A stretch of DNA of 64,000 nt from Antonospora locustae (taxonomy: Eukaryota > Microsporidia). The notes beneath the pieces were generated by a model. The model saw only the letters and a list, made by a program, of their open reading frames with translations. It was not told where the DNA came from and did no database searches. Location: contig CM017450.1 in the NCBI GenBank assembly GCA_007674295.1, positions 172,978-236,977 on the forward strand, given 5' to 3'. The position numbers were made by a program, and so were the translations under genes. Of this stretch, positions 17,115 to 26,061 are shown piece after piece; within the stretch, counting starts at the first letter, position 1; each line of letters opens with the position of its first letter.

Positions 17115-18674
17115 ATGAAAATTATTGACAGAGAATGGTTATATAAGAATATAGACTCGTTTCGGTCACAGAAGTGTGTCGTGATAACTGGTGCAGGTAT
17201 ATCCTGTACAAGCGGCATACCTGACTATCGCTCTAAGGAGGGACTGTTTAGTGCACGGAATAAAAAGGGGTTTCGTGGGAGTGACTACTTTGATTACAGG
17301 TTTTCTATGCACCCGGAGACACGTCCCGAGTATCTTCGGTTTGTGGCACTCTTCAAGGACATATGTGACAGAGCCGTGCCCTCTGAGGCTCATCAGGTCC
17401 TGAATTATCTTAAAACGGTCAACAGACTCCGCGTGTATTCACAAAACATATGTGGGCTGGAGGAAAGGGCAGGGCTTGTATCGGAACGGTCGCCAAAGAC
17501 CGAGCTGGTACTTCTCCATGGCGACATGAAGACTCTCAAATGCACATATTGCGGCTACAAAATTCCATTCACGAACGTTGAGTGCGAAAAGTTCAAAAAA
17601 AGCGAGGACATTCTCTGCACCAAGTGCCTGAGTAGACGCCGGAGGGGAAGTGCACCAAAGGGCATCATGAATACCACAATTGTACATTACAACCAGACTC
17701 ATCCAGACTCGCATATGATAGGCTGCATATCGGAGTTGGACAAGAACCTCACTCTCCTGATAGTGGTGGGGACAAGTATGAAGGTGTATGGCGTGAAGAG
17801 ACTTACAAGACATTTTCTGAGGAATTTGAACGGAATATCGTTGTTTGTAAATCTAGAGGAGCCACCCAGCGAGTTTCAGAAGTCTTTTCAATACATGTGG
17901 AAGGGCGATTGCAATGACTTTTTCAGGGCCCTGAGAGCGGGGTTAGAAACATGCAAGAGGCCAAGCAGAGCACAAAAGATAGCAGCGTCCATGAAACTCG
18001 ACACAAAAGAGCGCAATAAGCCGCAAAAAGTACTCATAGACGAGCCTCGCAACGGTAAGACTGCTAAAGAAATGGGAAAAAAGAACCCGCTGGTACCTGC
18101 AGATAACACACTCCGTATAGATACATTAGAGAAAGAGCACAAATCCAGCGGTGCGCCTGCCACGTCAGTACCTAGGGTCACATCTCCTTCAAAATGCGCA
18201 GCAGAGAAGGCACAAGGGCATAGCAAAGCGGAAACTACACTGGATAGAAAAGAACATGCTATCATGAAGATGGAGGAAAAATCTACAGAGAACAACATGT
18301 CTCTACATACATTATACCTGAGATATCTGTATTGGACAAAAGCTGCATTGACGAAATATAAAGGAGAAAGTAACATTGATACTCACAAAAAGGAGACATC
18401 GCCACTTGTCACAACAGAAACCTGCATGCTGCAAAGGAAGGCCAGGGAAACCAAAGCTTGCATTGAGACACAGAATATAGAAATGAACAAGATCGACCTC
18501 TTTGCGAAGGAAAAGATATCAAAAGCAGCCGATGCCAAACTGAGTGAAAGAGCGAGAAGAAGCACTATATGTGGAGGAATGACCGAGAAAACATCCGTGG
18601 AGAAGGGATGGCGCCGATTTAGTTTTGCGTTATCTATCGGAAGTTACTTTAGCGCGAAATCAAGAAAAAGCTGA
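17115..18674 (+). CDS. Sirtuin deacetylase, Hst3/Hst4 type
   Basis: A 519-residue protein. Residues 1-280 are a class I sirtuin: GAGISCTSGIPDYRS (26-40), catalytic His135 in LLHGDM, zinc cysteines 143/146 and 168/171, and VVGTSMKVYGV (218-226). The long first loop and SQN..GLEERAGL pattern resemble Hst3/Hst4, which remove H3K56 acetylation. The otherwise near-invariant QNID motif reads Gln-Asn-Ile-Cys (110-113). Residues about 285-519 form a Lys/Glu/Thr-rich tail without a domain. The ATG at 17115 has CCCC just upstream. Whether it is active despite the Asp-to-Cys change is open. Confidence 0.9.
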   Translation: MKIIDREWLYKNIDSFRSQKCVVITGAGISCTSGIPDYRSKEGLFSARNKKGFRGSDYFDYRFSMHPETRPEYLRFVALFKDICDRAVPSEAHQVLNYLKTVNRLRVYSQNICGLEERAGLVSERSPKTELVLLHGDMKTLKCTYCGYKIPFTNVECEKFKKSEDILCTKCLSRRRRGSAPKGIMNTTIVHYNQTHPDSHMIGCISELDKNLTLLIVVGTSMKVYGVKRLTRHFLRNLNGISLFVNLEEPPSEFQKSFQYMWKGDCNDFFRALRAGLETCKRPSRAQKIAASMKLDTKERNKPQKVLIDEPRNGKTAKEMGKKNPLVPADNTLRIDTLEKEHKSSGAPATSVPRVTSPSKCAAEKAQGHSKAETTLDRKEHAIMKMEEKSTENNMSLHTLYLRYLYWTKAALTKYKGESNIDTHKKETSPLVTTETCMLQRKARETKACIETQNIEMNKIDLFAKEKISKAADAKLSERARRSTICGGMTEKTSVEKGWRRFSFALSIGSYFSAKSRKS

Positions 18675-18780
18675 CTGCGCTTATTAATGCACAGATAGAA
18701 AATGGAACTGCCCACGCGTGTTTTTGCACTTCTGCTTTGCAGTTGTCTCACAGAGTCTCTTTGTACTTTGCAAGCACCCC

Positions 18781-21700
18781 ATGTCGGCGCTCAGCGAGCT
18801 TGCAAGACCGCACATTGAGTCATTCAACGCGCTTTTCAGCAACTCCGTCATCGACAACATCGTTGCCAACATGGAGGGCGTTGAAATACGCGACGAAAGT
18901 TCTTCACTGAAGGTGTTTGTTGAGGACGTCACGGTCTTAAAGCCTTTTCTGTCTGAAAAAGACTATGGAAGCATCGACAGAAGATTCTTCCCCTGCGAGT
19001 GTAGAGAACGCCAGAAAACGTACCGGGGCAGGATCATCATAAAGTACGGCTTTTTCCTCAATGGCGAACGCTTTCATTCCGAGGAAAGAAACGGTGGGTA
19101 CATGCCGATTATGCTAAGGTCAGCCCTCTGCCATCTGAGTAGCATTGATTCAAACAAGTATCCTAGTATACGGGAGGACAAGGAAGAGCTTGGCGGGTAT
19201 TTCATTGTAAATGGAATAGAGAAGCTTGTGAGATTTTTGATTATACAGAAGAGAAACTTTGTTTTTGCACATAACAAAAGTTCGTATTTGAAAAAAGGCA
19301 AAAATCTGACCGAGCATGCTGTGTCCATACGCTGTGTCGGAAATGACGAGATAGCGTCGATGATGCACATACACTATGCACAGGATGGAAACGTCTACGT
19401 GAGAGTGTTCTACAGAAAAAGTGAGTACATAATACCTATCGTACCAGTTCTCAAGTGCCTTGTCAATGTTACCGATGAGGAGTTGTTCAGGGTTCTCTGC
19501 TACAAGGAAGACAACCTACTAAAGTGCAAAATAGAGCTTCTTCTTAGAAAAAGCGCAGATCTTAGTATGTCATGCATAGCTAACATGTTTCGAGAGGCAT
19601 TCATCGGTCAGAGTTACACAGAAAGCGAGATAGGCGAGCTTTTCTTGAAGAGGTGCATCGCAGTGCAGCTTGACACGAAGCAGGACAAGTACAACTTCTT
19701 GATTGAGGCCACAAAGAAGCTGTTAAGTCTCGTTGAAGGAAAGATACAGCAGGATGACCCAGACAACCCCATGAACCATGAAATCCTCTCTACGACACAG
19801 CTCTTTGCCCTTATAATCAAAGAAAGACTGGAGGAGACACTGAGAGCTGCAAGAATCGTCTACCTAAAAAAGGGCTTTCCGCTTACAAAACAAAGCATAC
19901 TTGAAAACCTTGTCAGGAAGTTTGACGTGAACATCGGGCACAAGATAGAAAACTTCTTAGCCACAGGAAACTACAACACAGTACATAGTACAGATATAAT
20001 GCAGAGCTCAGGCTTTTCTGTCGTTGCAGAGCGGCTCAATTTCTACCGCTTTCTGAGCCACTTCAGGTGTGTGAGCAGAGGCGCATTCTTTGCAACAGTT
20101 AAAATCACAACCGTCAGAAAGCTCAGGCCAGAGTCCTGGGGGTTTTTCTGCCCAGTGCACACGCCTGATGGTGCTCCGTGTGGGCTCTTGAACCATCTTG
20201 CACATAGTGCATGTATCGTATTTCGTAACGAAGACTTCGACCCTACCTTTTTGTTTCGTCTTGGAATGGTCGAGTGTCGAATAGGCATGTTCATGAAGAA
20301 CACATTCCCGGTGGCACTTGATGGCCGCGTAGTTGGATATGCTCCCGAACACCTGGCCGCAGGTATTGCCAGGGCAGCTCGAGAGCACAGAAACAGAAAT
20401 AACTCTGCAGTAGAGGTTGTTTACATACCCGGCTCTGTGTGTATGTCTCCAGGAATCTTCATATTTACATCTATTGGGAGGCTGGCCAGGCCTGTATTCA
20501 ACAATGTCTTATCAAGCGTTGAGTACATTGGAATCATGGAGCAGGTCTTCCTCAACATTTCGTTGGAAGACGTCAAAGAAGACGCTCACACAGAGCACAC
20601 TGCCTACAGATCAACACAGAATGTTTCCATGTATCGTGAAATTGCGAAGACAAACATATTTAGTGTCCTTGCAGGGCTCACGCCATTTTCAGACCACAAC
20701 CAAAGCCCACGAAATATGCACCAGTGCCAGATGGCCAAGCAGAGCATAGGCGTGCCATTTTTGAACACAAAGTATCGTGTAGATAACAAGTCGTACCATC
20801 TTGTGTACACACAGGACCCCGTTGTGAAGACCCATTTTTACGACATGTACAACCTGAGTAGCTATCCTATTGGCATCAATGCTGTTGTCGCTGTGCTGAG
20901 CTACACTGCATACGACATGGAGGACGCTATGGTTATCAACAGAAGCAGCATAGATAGGGGATTCTTCAAGGGAGAGATATACAAGACAGAAACTGTAAAC
21001 CTGGAAAAGGACTGCCATGTTATGGACATGCCAGATATCGGAGACATAATTGACACTGATGATGTTATCTTGAGATATAAAGACAGTGTCGGTGATATGC
21101 ATGCTATTCGGTACAAAGGGCTCGAAGCTGGATGCGTCGATTCTGTACGGTTGTTTTCCAATCAATCTGTGTCTCCGCTGATCAACACCGCTGTTGTGAG
21201 ACTCCGCATAAAACGAGATCCTACAATCGGTGACAAGTTCTGCTCAAGGCACGGACAGAAGGGTGTGTGCTCAATGAGATGGCCTAACATCGATATGCCG
21301 TTTTCCGAAAGCGGGCTTGTGCCTGACATTATAATCAACCCGCATGCCTTTCCATCCAGAATGACCATAGGAATGCTGCTGGAGAGCATAGCAGGAAAGT
21401 CAGGGTGTCTTCTTGGAAAAAAGCAGGACAGCACGCCCTTTCAACAGTGCTGTTCTGACAGGCAGATGCACCAAAGCAAGGAAGACATGCGGAAAGCGTT
21501 CTGTGAGGAGCTGCAGAAGCATGGTTTTAACTACTATGGAAATGAGCCAATGTACTCCGGCATCACGGGTCAGGAACTCAGAACAGACATATACCTGGGT
21601 GTTGTCTACTACCAAAGGCTCCGTCATATGGTCAACGATAAGTTCCAGGTCCGCTCTACGGGTCCTGTCCAGCCGCAGACTAGGCAGCCCATAAAGGGAA

Positions 21701-21975
21701 GGTCAAAGCAAGGCGGAGTAAGGCTTGGCGAGATGGAGAGAGACGCCATCATCGGACATGGTGCCTCGTACATACTCCAGGACAGGCTAATGAACTGCTC
21801 TGATGGGTGCGACTTTTTCTATTGCAAAAGTTGCAGATCCATCATGTGTGTAGAAAAGAGCGGATGCACTTGTGGTACAAAGGAGATATACAAGGTGAGG
21901 CTTCCCTATGTAATCAAATATCTTCTCTCTGAGCTTCTGGCAATGAACATACGAGTTCGCCTCAACTATGATTAG
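18781..21975 (+). CDS. RPA2: RNA polymerase I second-largest subunit
   Basis: A 1064-residue beta-type polymerase subunit. LGGYFIVNGIEKLVRFLI near 140-157 is the Pol I version of the external-domain motif, and PESWGFFCPVHTPDGAPCGLLNH, YTAYDMEDAMVINRSS, GDKFCSRHGQKG and RLGEMERDAIIGHGAS are the conserved core blocks, the last near the catalytic clamp. The C-terminal zinc site has Cys pairs in NCSDGCDFFYCKSC and CTCG. It transcribes rRNA in the nucleolus. The frame opens at a GTG at 18718; the ATG at 18781 directly follows ACCCC. Length is slightly below yeast Rpa135. Confidence 0.95.
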   Translation: MSALSELARPHIESFNALFSNSVIDNIVANMEGVEIRDESSSLKVFVEDVTVLKPFLSEKDYGSIDRRFFPCECRERQKTYRGRIIIKYGFFLNGERFHSEERNGGYMPIMLRSALCHLSSIDSNKYPSIREDKEELGGYFIVNGIEKLVRFLIIQKRNFVFAHNKSSYLKKGKNLTEHAVSIRCVGNDEIASMMHIHYAQDGNVYVRVFYRKSEYIIPIVPVLKCLVNVTDEELFRVLCYKEDNLLKCKIELLLRKSADLSMSCIANMFREAFIGQSYTESEIGELFLKRCIAVQLDTKQDKYNFLIEATKKLLSLVEGKIQQDDPDNPMNHEILSTTQLFALIIKERLEETLRAARIVYLKKGFPLTKQSILENLVRKFDVNIGHKIENFLATGNYNTVHSTDIMQSSGFSVVAERLNFYRFLSHFRCVSRGAFFATVKITTVRKLRPESWGFFCPVHTPDGAPCGLLNHLAHSACIVFRNEDFDPTFLFRLGMVECRIGMFMKNTFPVALDGRVVGYAPEHLAAGIARAAREHRNRNNSAVEVVYIPGSVCMSPGIFIFTSIGRLARPVFNNVLSSVEYIGIMEQVFLNISLEDVKEDAHTEHTAYRSTQNVSMYREIAKTNIFSVLAGLTPFSDHNQSPRNMHQCQMAKQSIGVPFLNTKYRVDNKSYHLVYTQDPVVKTHFYDMYNLSSYPIGINAVVAVLSYTAYDMEDAMVINRSSIDRGFFKGEIYKTETVNLEKDCHVMDMPDIGDIIDTDDVILRYKDSVGDMHAIRYKGLEAGCVDSVRLFSNQSVSPLINTAVVRLRIKRDPTIGDKFCSRHGQKGVCSMRWPNIDMPFSESGLVPDIIINPHAFPSRMTIGMLLESIAGKSGCLLGKKQDSTPFQQCCSDRQMHQSKEDMRKAFCEELQKHGFNYYGNEPMYSGITGQELRTDIYLGVVYYQRLRHMVNDKFQVRSTGPVQPQTRQPIKGRSKQGGVRLGEMERDAIIGHGASYILQDRLMNCSDGCDFFYCKSCRSIMCVEKSGCTCGTKEIYKVRLPYVIKYLLSELLAMNIRVRLNYD

Positions 21976-22071
21976 TCGATATCTTCTTGCATTCGGCATC
22001 GCACGGTCATACAAAACATATTGGAAGAGACTGCGAGCTTTTACTGACTGGAACCGAGACAATGAACCTTT

Positions 22072-22371
22072 TTAATTCACAAATCTTCCAATCTGATAGA
22101 CCTCAGAAACCTCAGCACGCTTTGCGTTTTCGTCCCACACGTCTCTGTTCTCCAAAAAAAAGAGATCTTTCTTGTCTCCACAAGTCTTCATGTGGAACCA
22201 TCCGTTTCCATTCAGTCTTCTGTCTATCACGAGAGTTGACCTGTACTGCACTGGTTCTCGGAGTCTCATGTTGTAGTATCGCTTTCCAGAACAGAAGTAC
22301 GGTGTAACTGAATCGTACTCTGAATTTAAAAGAGCCATAAGGGGTTCTACGTCTGGAAACATAGATGACAT
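22072..22371 (-). CDS. Small unknown protein
   Basis: A 99-residue protein with an acidic N-terminus (FPDVEPLMALLNSEYDS) and a basic, aromatic middle (GKRYYNMRLREPVQYRST). No family is recognised. A longer frame on the same strand (22112-22546) overlaps it in another phase, but its composition is less protein-like. The gene sits between RPA2 and ArgRS in a region where packing would predict a gene. The ATG at 22369-22371 has no CCC signal. Confidence 0.5.
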   Translation of the reverse strand: MSSMFPDVEPLMALLNSEYDSVTPYFCSGKRYYNMRLREPVQYRSTLVIDRRLNGNGWFHMKTCGDKKDLFFLENRDVWDENAKRAEVSEVYQIGRFVN

Positions 22372-22546
22372 AAGCTTTTGGTGTATTTAAGTGCACAGAA
22401 ATCACATGATTTACTGAAAAGTGCGGAGAAATTGTAGAGTGAATGTGGCCACAAAGCACTGCTCCATTATGAATAAGACACAGGTGTTGCGGGACTTGTG
22501 ACTCTGTTCTGAATGCACACACATAGTCATAAAAAGAGACATGCAT

Positions 22547-24367
22547 CTACATTCTGTCCAGTGGCTTCAGTCCAAGTATCTTCATTCCATCGCCCAGAAC
22601 ATTTTTTGCACAAAGGTACACCAGAAGCCTGGCTCTTGCAATTTCAACTGTATTTGAGCCCACGACTTTGATACTACCAAACATTCTGTTCACGTACTTC
22701 GCCAGCTTCATCACAAACTCAAGCAAAATGTGGGGCTCGTGCGTTTCTAGGCACTCAAGAAGAACAATTGGGTATTGTACCAAGTGAAACGCAAGCATCA
22801 GAACTAACTCTTCCTCTATGCATGAGTAGTCAATATTCTCGCTGCTTTCGATAGAAACTCCCTCGTTCCTTTTCTCGATGCTTGACATTCTGCAATGCGT
22901 GTATTGCAGGTACGGACCTGTGTTGCCCTCTATGGACGTGCACCTGCTGATTGAAAACGTGTAATCCTTTCTTCTTTTGGCTCCAAAGTCCTGGACTATG
23001 ATACCAGAAACAGCAAGCACTAGAGCAGTCTCGTCTACATCATCAATGCACTCAAATCTATCGCTCTTTTTCATCGTGTCCAGCATCGCTTTCTTTGTAT
23101 CGTTTATGATGTCCTCCAGAAACACAACCGTTCCCTTTCTACTCGACATTCCCATAACCATGCCGTGCTCTACATGCTCTACTACGTCCCTTTCAATGCC
23201 CAACTTCTTCACAGCCGCCCCCAGCTTTGCAAGATAGTCGCTCTGCTCCGTAGCAACAACATAGAGTATTTTTTCTGGATTGTACTTCTCAACACGGTCA
23301 AAAACTGCAGCAATGTCACGTGTCTGGTAAAGAGTGGTGCCATCGCCCTTAATAACAATCAGCTTTCCAAGCTTCCCCAAGTCGATCACTTTAGACCCGT
23401 CATTGTCGGTGCTCACTGCACTGCTGCCCGTTATGATCTCCTTGCCCCGCTTGCCGTACTCGCTCTCACCAGAATACACATCGAAGTGCACACCAAGCAT
23501 TTCATAGACCTCTTTGTACTTCCTTATGCTCAGTTCTCTGATGTTGCGCCACAACTCTATATTTTCGGGCTTTCCATCTTCCATCTCTTTGAAAAACACA
23601 CGTGCTGCTTTGTCAATGTTGGGATCCTCCTTTGCCTTTCTAGATACCTCTACATATATGTTGAAGAAATACTTGAGCACATCGTCAACATTCTGCATGT
23701 TCTTCTTTTCGGTGTTGTGTGAGACATCGTCCTTGTCCGTATTCTTTTCATGTCCATTACTGCATTCATTTCCACTAGCAGACTTCTTTTTCTCAACATT
23801 CTCAACAGCTTTTTCTAACATTTCAAGACACGCCTCTCCTCTCTTCATTTTTTCGAAGAAGTAGTAACCCACAAGTCCAAATTGCTTTCCCCAGTCTCCA
23901 AGGTAATTGATGCTGGTTACGTTGTATCCAAACTTTCTGTAGAGGTTCTTCAGAAAGTTGCCTATCATTGTGGTTCTGAGATGGCCTGCATGGAATATTT
24001 TGGCGATGTTTGGGCTGCTGTATTCTATCACAACGTTTTTTCCGGTACCTACAGAGAGGAGCTCATCCTTGTACTTGCCCTCGTAAATCTCAACTAAAAA
24101 CGACTTCAGAAGCTTCTTTTTGTCTAGCTTGATGAAGAGTGTCGAGCCAGAGACTGTCACTGACTGGACTATAGGGGAGAACTCGAGTCTTTTTGATATC
24201 AACACAAGGTCTATGCTATCTCTGCTTATCTTCTGCATCATAAGCACAAAGTCCCCCACGTCAGGCTTGGTGCAAAGAGACAGCGCATTCTCTATATGGG
24301 CGGACGGAAAAGGCAAGACAGGCTGAAGTTCGCCGACAATCTGTTTTTTGATTCCTTTGATAAGCAT
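22547..24367 (-). CDS. ArgRS: Arginyl-tRNA synthetase
   Basis: A 606-residue class I synthetase that charges tRNA-Arg in the cytosol. An N-terminal add-on domain precedes the HIGH-equivalent HAGHLRTT (126-133), NYLGDWGKQFG follows, and the KMSKS-equivalent is GMSSRKGTVV. The C-terminal helical anticodon-binding domain carries NTGPYLQYTHCRM, specific to ArgRS. A hydrophilic Lys/Asn-rich insert (about 195-225) sits in the catalytic domain. The ATG at 24365-24367 is preceded by CCCC. Confidence 0.95.
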   Translation of the reverse strand: MLIKGIKKQIVGELQPVLPFPSAHIENALSLCTKPDVGDFVLMMQKISRDSIDLVLISKRLEFSPIVQSVTVSGSTLFIKLDKKKLLKSFLVEIYEGKYKDELLSVGTGKNVVIEYSSPNIAKIFHAGHLRTTMIGNFLKNLYRKFGYNVTSINYLGDWGKQFGLVGYYFFEKMKRGEACLEMLEKAVENVEKKKSASGNECSNGHEKNTDKDDVSHNTEKKNMQNVDDVLKYFFNIYVEVSRKAKEDPNIDKAARVFFKEMEDGKPENIELWRNIRELSIRKYKEVYEMLGVHFDVYSGESEYGKRGKEIITGSSAVSTDNDGSKVIDLGKLGKLIVIKGDGTTLYQTRDIAAVFDRVEKYNPEKILYVVATEQSDYLAKLGAAVKKLGIERDVVEHVEHGMVMGMSSRKGTVVFLEDIINDTKKAMLDTMKKSDRFECIDDVDETALVLAVSGIIVQDFGAKRRKDYTFSISRCTSIEGNTGPYLQYTHCRMSSIEKRNEGVSIESSENIDYSCIEEELVLMLAFHLVQYPIVLLECLETHEPHILLEFVMKLAKYVNRMFGSIKVVGSNTVEIARARLLVYLCAKNVLGDGMKILGLKPLDRM

Positions 24368-24695
24368 TTGGGGTTTTGGGCAGACGTTTTATTTTTTCTT
24401 TGTTCGTGGCAAGCCTGGATCTGGAGCCCTGAAATGTTAATTGAAGCCACGGTTTGGCCTGGCCCAAACACCTACACAGGAGCACATGGATAGTCATCCT
24501 GCACAGATCCTCAACACAGCTACATACAATTCTTCGTGTATCTACAAAAATTCTGTGTGGAAGAGGAGAGAGTTGTGTACACTAGAATGACATGCTGCTA
24601 CTTGCACTAAAATCACCGGTGCAAGCCAACACGCCTGCTGTTCTGTACCACCTCTATGTCGTGTTAGTTAACTGTCTATCCTTTTCCCAGCCCAC
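24368..24695. other. 328-bp divergent intergenic region
   Basis: This lies between the divergent ArgRS and Rsa4 genes. It has a T-rich tract next to ArgRS and short C-rich pieces. I see no coding frame or RNA gene. It should hold both promoters. Confidence 0.5.
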
Positions 24696-25868
24696 ATGAC
24701 GCAAGTGCTCATTGAGCTTGAAGACGAGACTGGGACCACGATACTTGGGTGCACGCAGGTCCCCGTCAATATACATAGAAACCACCTTCTTTCGCTCGCC
24801 AACCAGCCAGAGGACGTACATTTCTATCTCAATGGGCATGTGATAAGCGAAACTCTGAAGGAAGTCCTGGACACGCAAAAAATAGACAGCCATGAATCTG
24901 TTCTAAAGATCAGGACGTGCCAGAGCACGCCTGAAAAGGACACATTTTACTGCTCCGAGGCGTTCAGCGGGCACGAAGCACCTGTTCTGTGTGTGGCTAT
25001 GGACAAGGATGTGTTGGTGACGGGTGGCGGAGACTGCACCACACGGTTCTGGTGCACATTGACAAAAACTCCAAAGAAAATATGTAAGAACAACAACCAC
25101 TGGGTGCAAAGAATATGCTTTGCAGATGATATAGTAGCCACTGGCGACATGGAGGGCAGGATTGTAATGTACACAAGAGAGGGTGCGCTTTTGAGAGAAA
25201 TAAGCGCGCACAGAAGGTCTATAACGTGTCTTGCATACAAAAAGCATCTTATAAGTGGCGGCCGCGATAACATGGTCAAATTCTGGAAGCTGAATGGTGA
25301 ATGTGTATTTTCGTACTCTCACCTAGGGCCTGTATCTGGTATAGTTGCAGGAGATCTTGTAGTCACTGCAGGGCGGGATGGAAAGACAAAGGTATTCAGT
25401 GGCTTTCAGCATGTTGCAGACCTTGGAGGTCATTCGCAGCCAGTCAACTGCCTGGATGTATGGAACAGTTACATTGTGACAGGAGGAGATGATGGCTTTG
25501 TCTGCATCTGGAAGGACCTTTCTCTAGTGAAAAAGATTGCACACAGAAGAGAAGTTATCAGCGTCTCTATAGCAAGAAACGGAATGTTCTTTGCAACAGG
25601 CTCATTTGACAAAACAGTGAAGATTGTTGCACTGGAGAGCGGTGTGGAAATATGCACATATAGACACCTAAACTATGTGTACAGCGTTATGGCTCTGGGT
25701 GACAAAATCATTTCTTGCTCAAAGGACAAGTCGCTTAAAGTCTTCAGTGTCACGAAAAAAGAGGTTATTTGTACGTTTGTGTGTAATGATGAGGTTTACT
25801 GCTTTGATTACCTGGAGGGCTCTATTGTTGCAGGCTGCAGAGACAAGAAGCTCTACTTCTATCGCTGA
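24696..25868 (+). CDS. RSA4: Ribosome assembly WD40 protein Rsa4/Notchless
   Basis: A 390-residue protein. Residues 1-78 fit the ubiquitin-like NLE domain (a beta-rich start with TQVPVNIHRNHLLSLAN and a final HESVLKIRT strand). Residues about 88-390 form a WD40 propeller of seven to eight blades (GHEAPVLCVAMDKDVLVTGGGDCTTRFW, GGDDGFVCIWKD and similar). In yeast, the NLE domain binds the MIDAS domain of the AAA ATPase Rea1, which pulls Rsa4 off pre-60S particles. The WD blades alone would be generic; the N-terminal domain is what points to Rsa4. ATG at 24696 follows CCC (GCCCAC-ATG). Confidence 0.85.
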   Translation: MTQVLIELEDETGTTILGCTQVPVNIHRNHLLSLANQPEDVHFYLNGHVISETLKEVLDTQKIDSHESVLKIRTCQSTPEKDTFYCSEAFSGHEAPVLCVAMDKDVLVTGGGDCTTRFWCTLTKTPKKICKNNNHWVQRICFADDIVATGDMEGRIVMYTREGALLREISAHRRSITCLAYKKHLISGGRDNMVKFWKLNGECVFSYSHLGPVSGIVAGDLVVTAGRDGKTKVFSGFQHVADLGGHSQPVNCLDVWNSYIVTGGDDGFVCIWKDLSLVKKIAHRREVISVSIARNGMFFATGSFDKTVKIVALESGVEICTYRHLNYVYSVMALGDKIISCSKDKSLKVFSVTKKEVICTFVCNDEVYCFDYLEGSIVAGCRDKKLYFYR

Positions 25869-26061
25869 GCTACCGTTACTACATCACTGGCCTTCGCTGT
25901 GCAACGAAACGCAAATAAAAGCTATTGGTTTCACAACACTGCATATGCGTATAGACACAAGAGCATTTTAAAAGCACTGTTTGGCCATTCAGTGTAAAAG
26001 CATGTTCGTGCCAGCAGATGCTTTTGTGCATTAACATGAAAAAGGAGTTGTGTGGTCTGTG

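Noticed and set aside
18718..18780. N-terminal extension of RPA2
   Set aside because: GTG start, hydrophobic residues with no family match; ATG 18781 follows ACCCC.
22112..22546. 144-codon minus frame overlapping the 99-residue gene
   Set aside because: Same strand, other phase; basic/polar random composition. The shorter frame has better protein-like composition.
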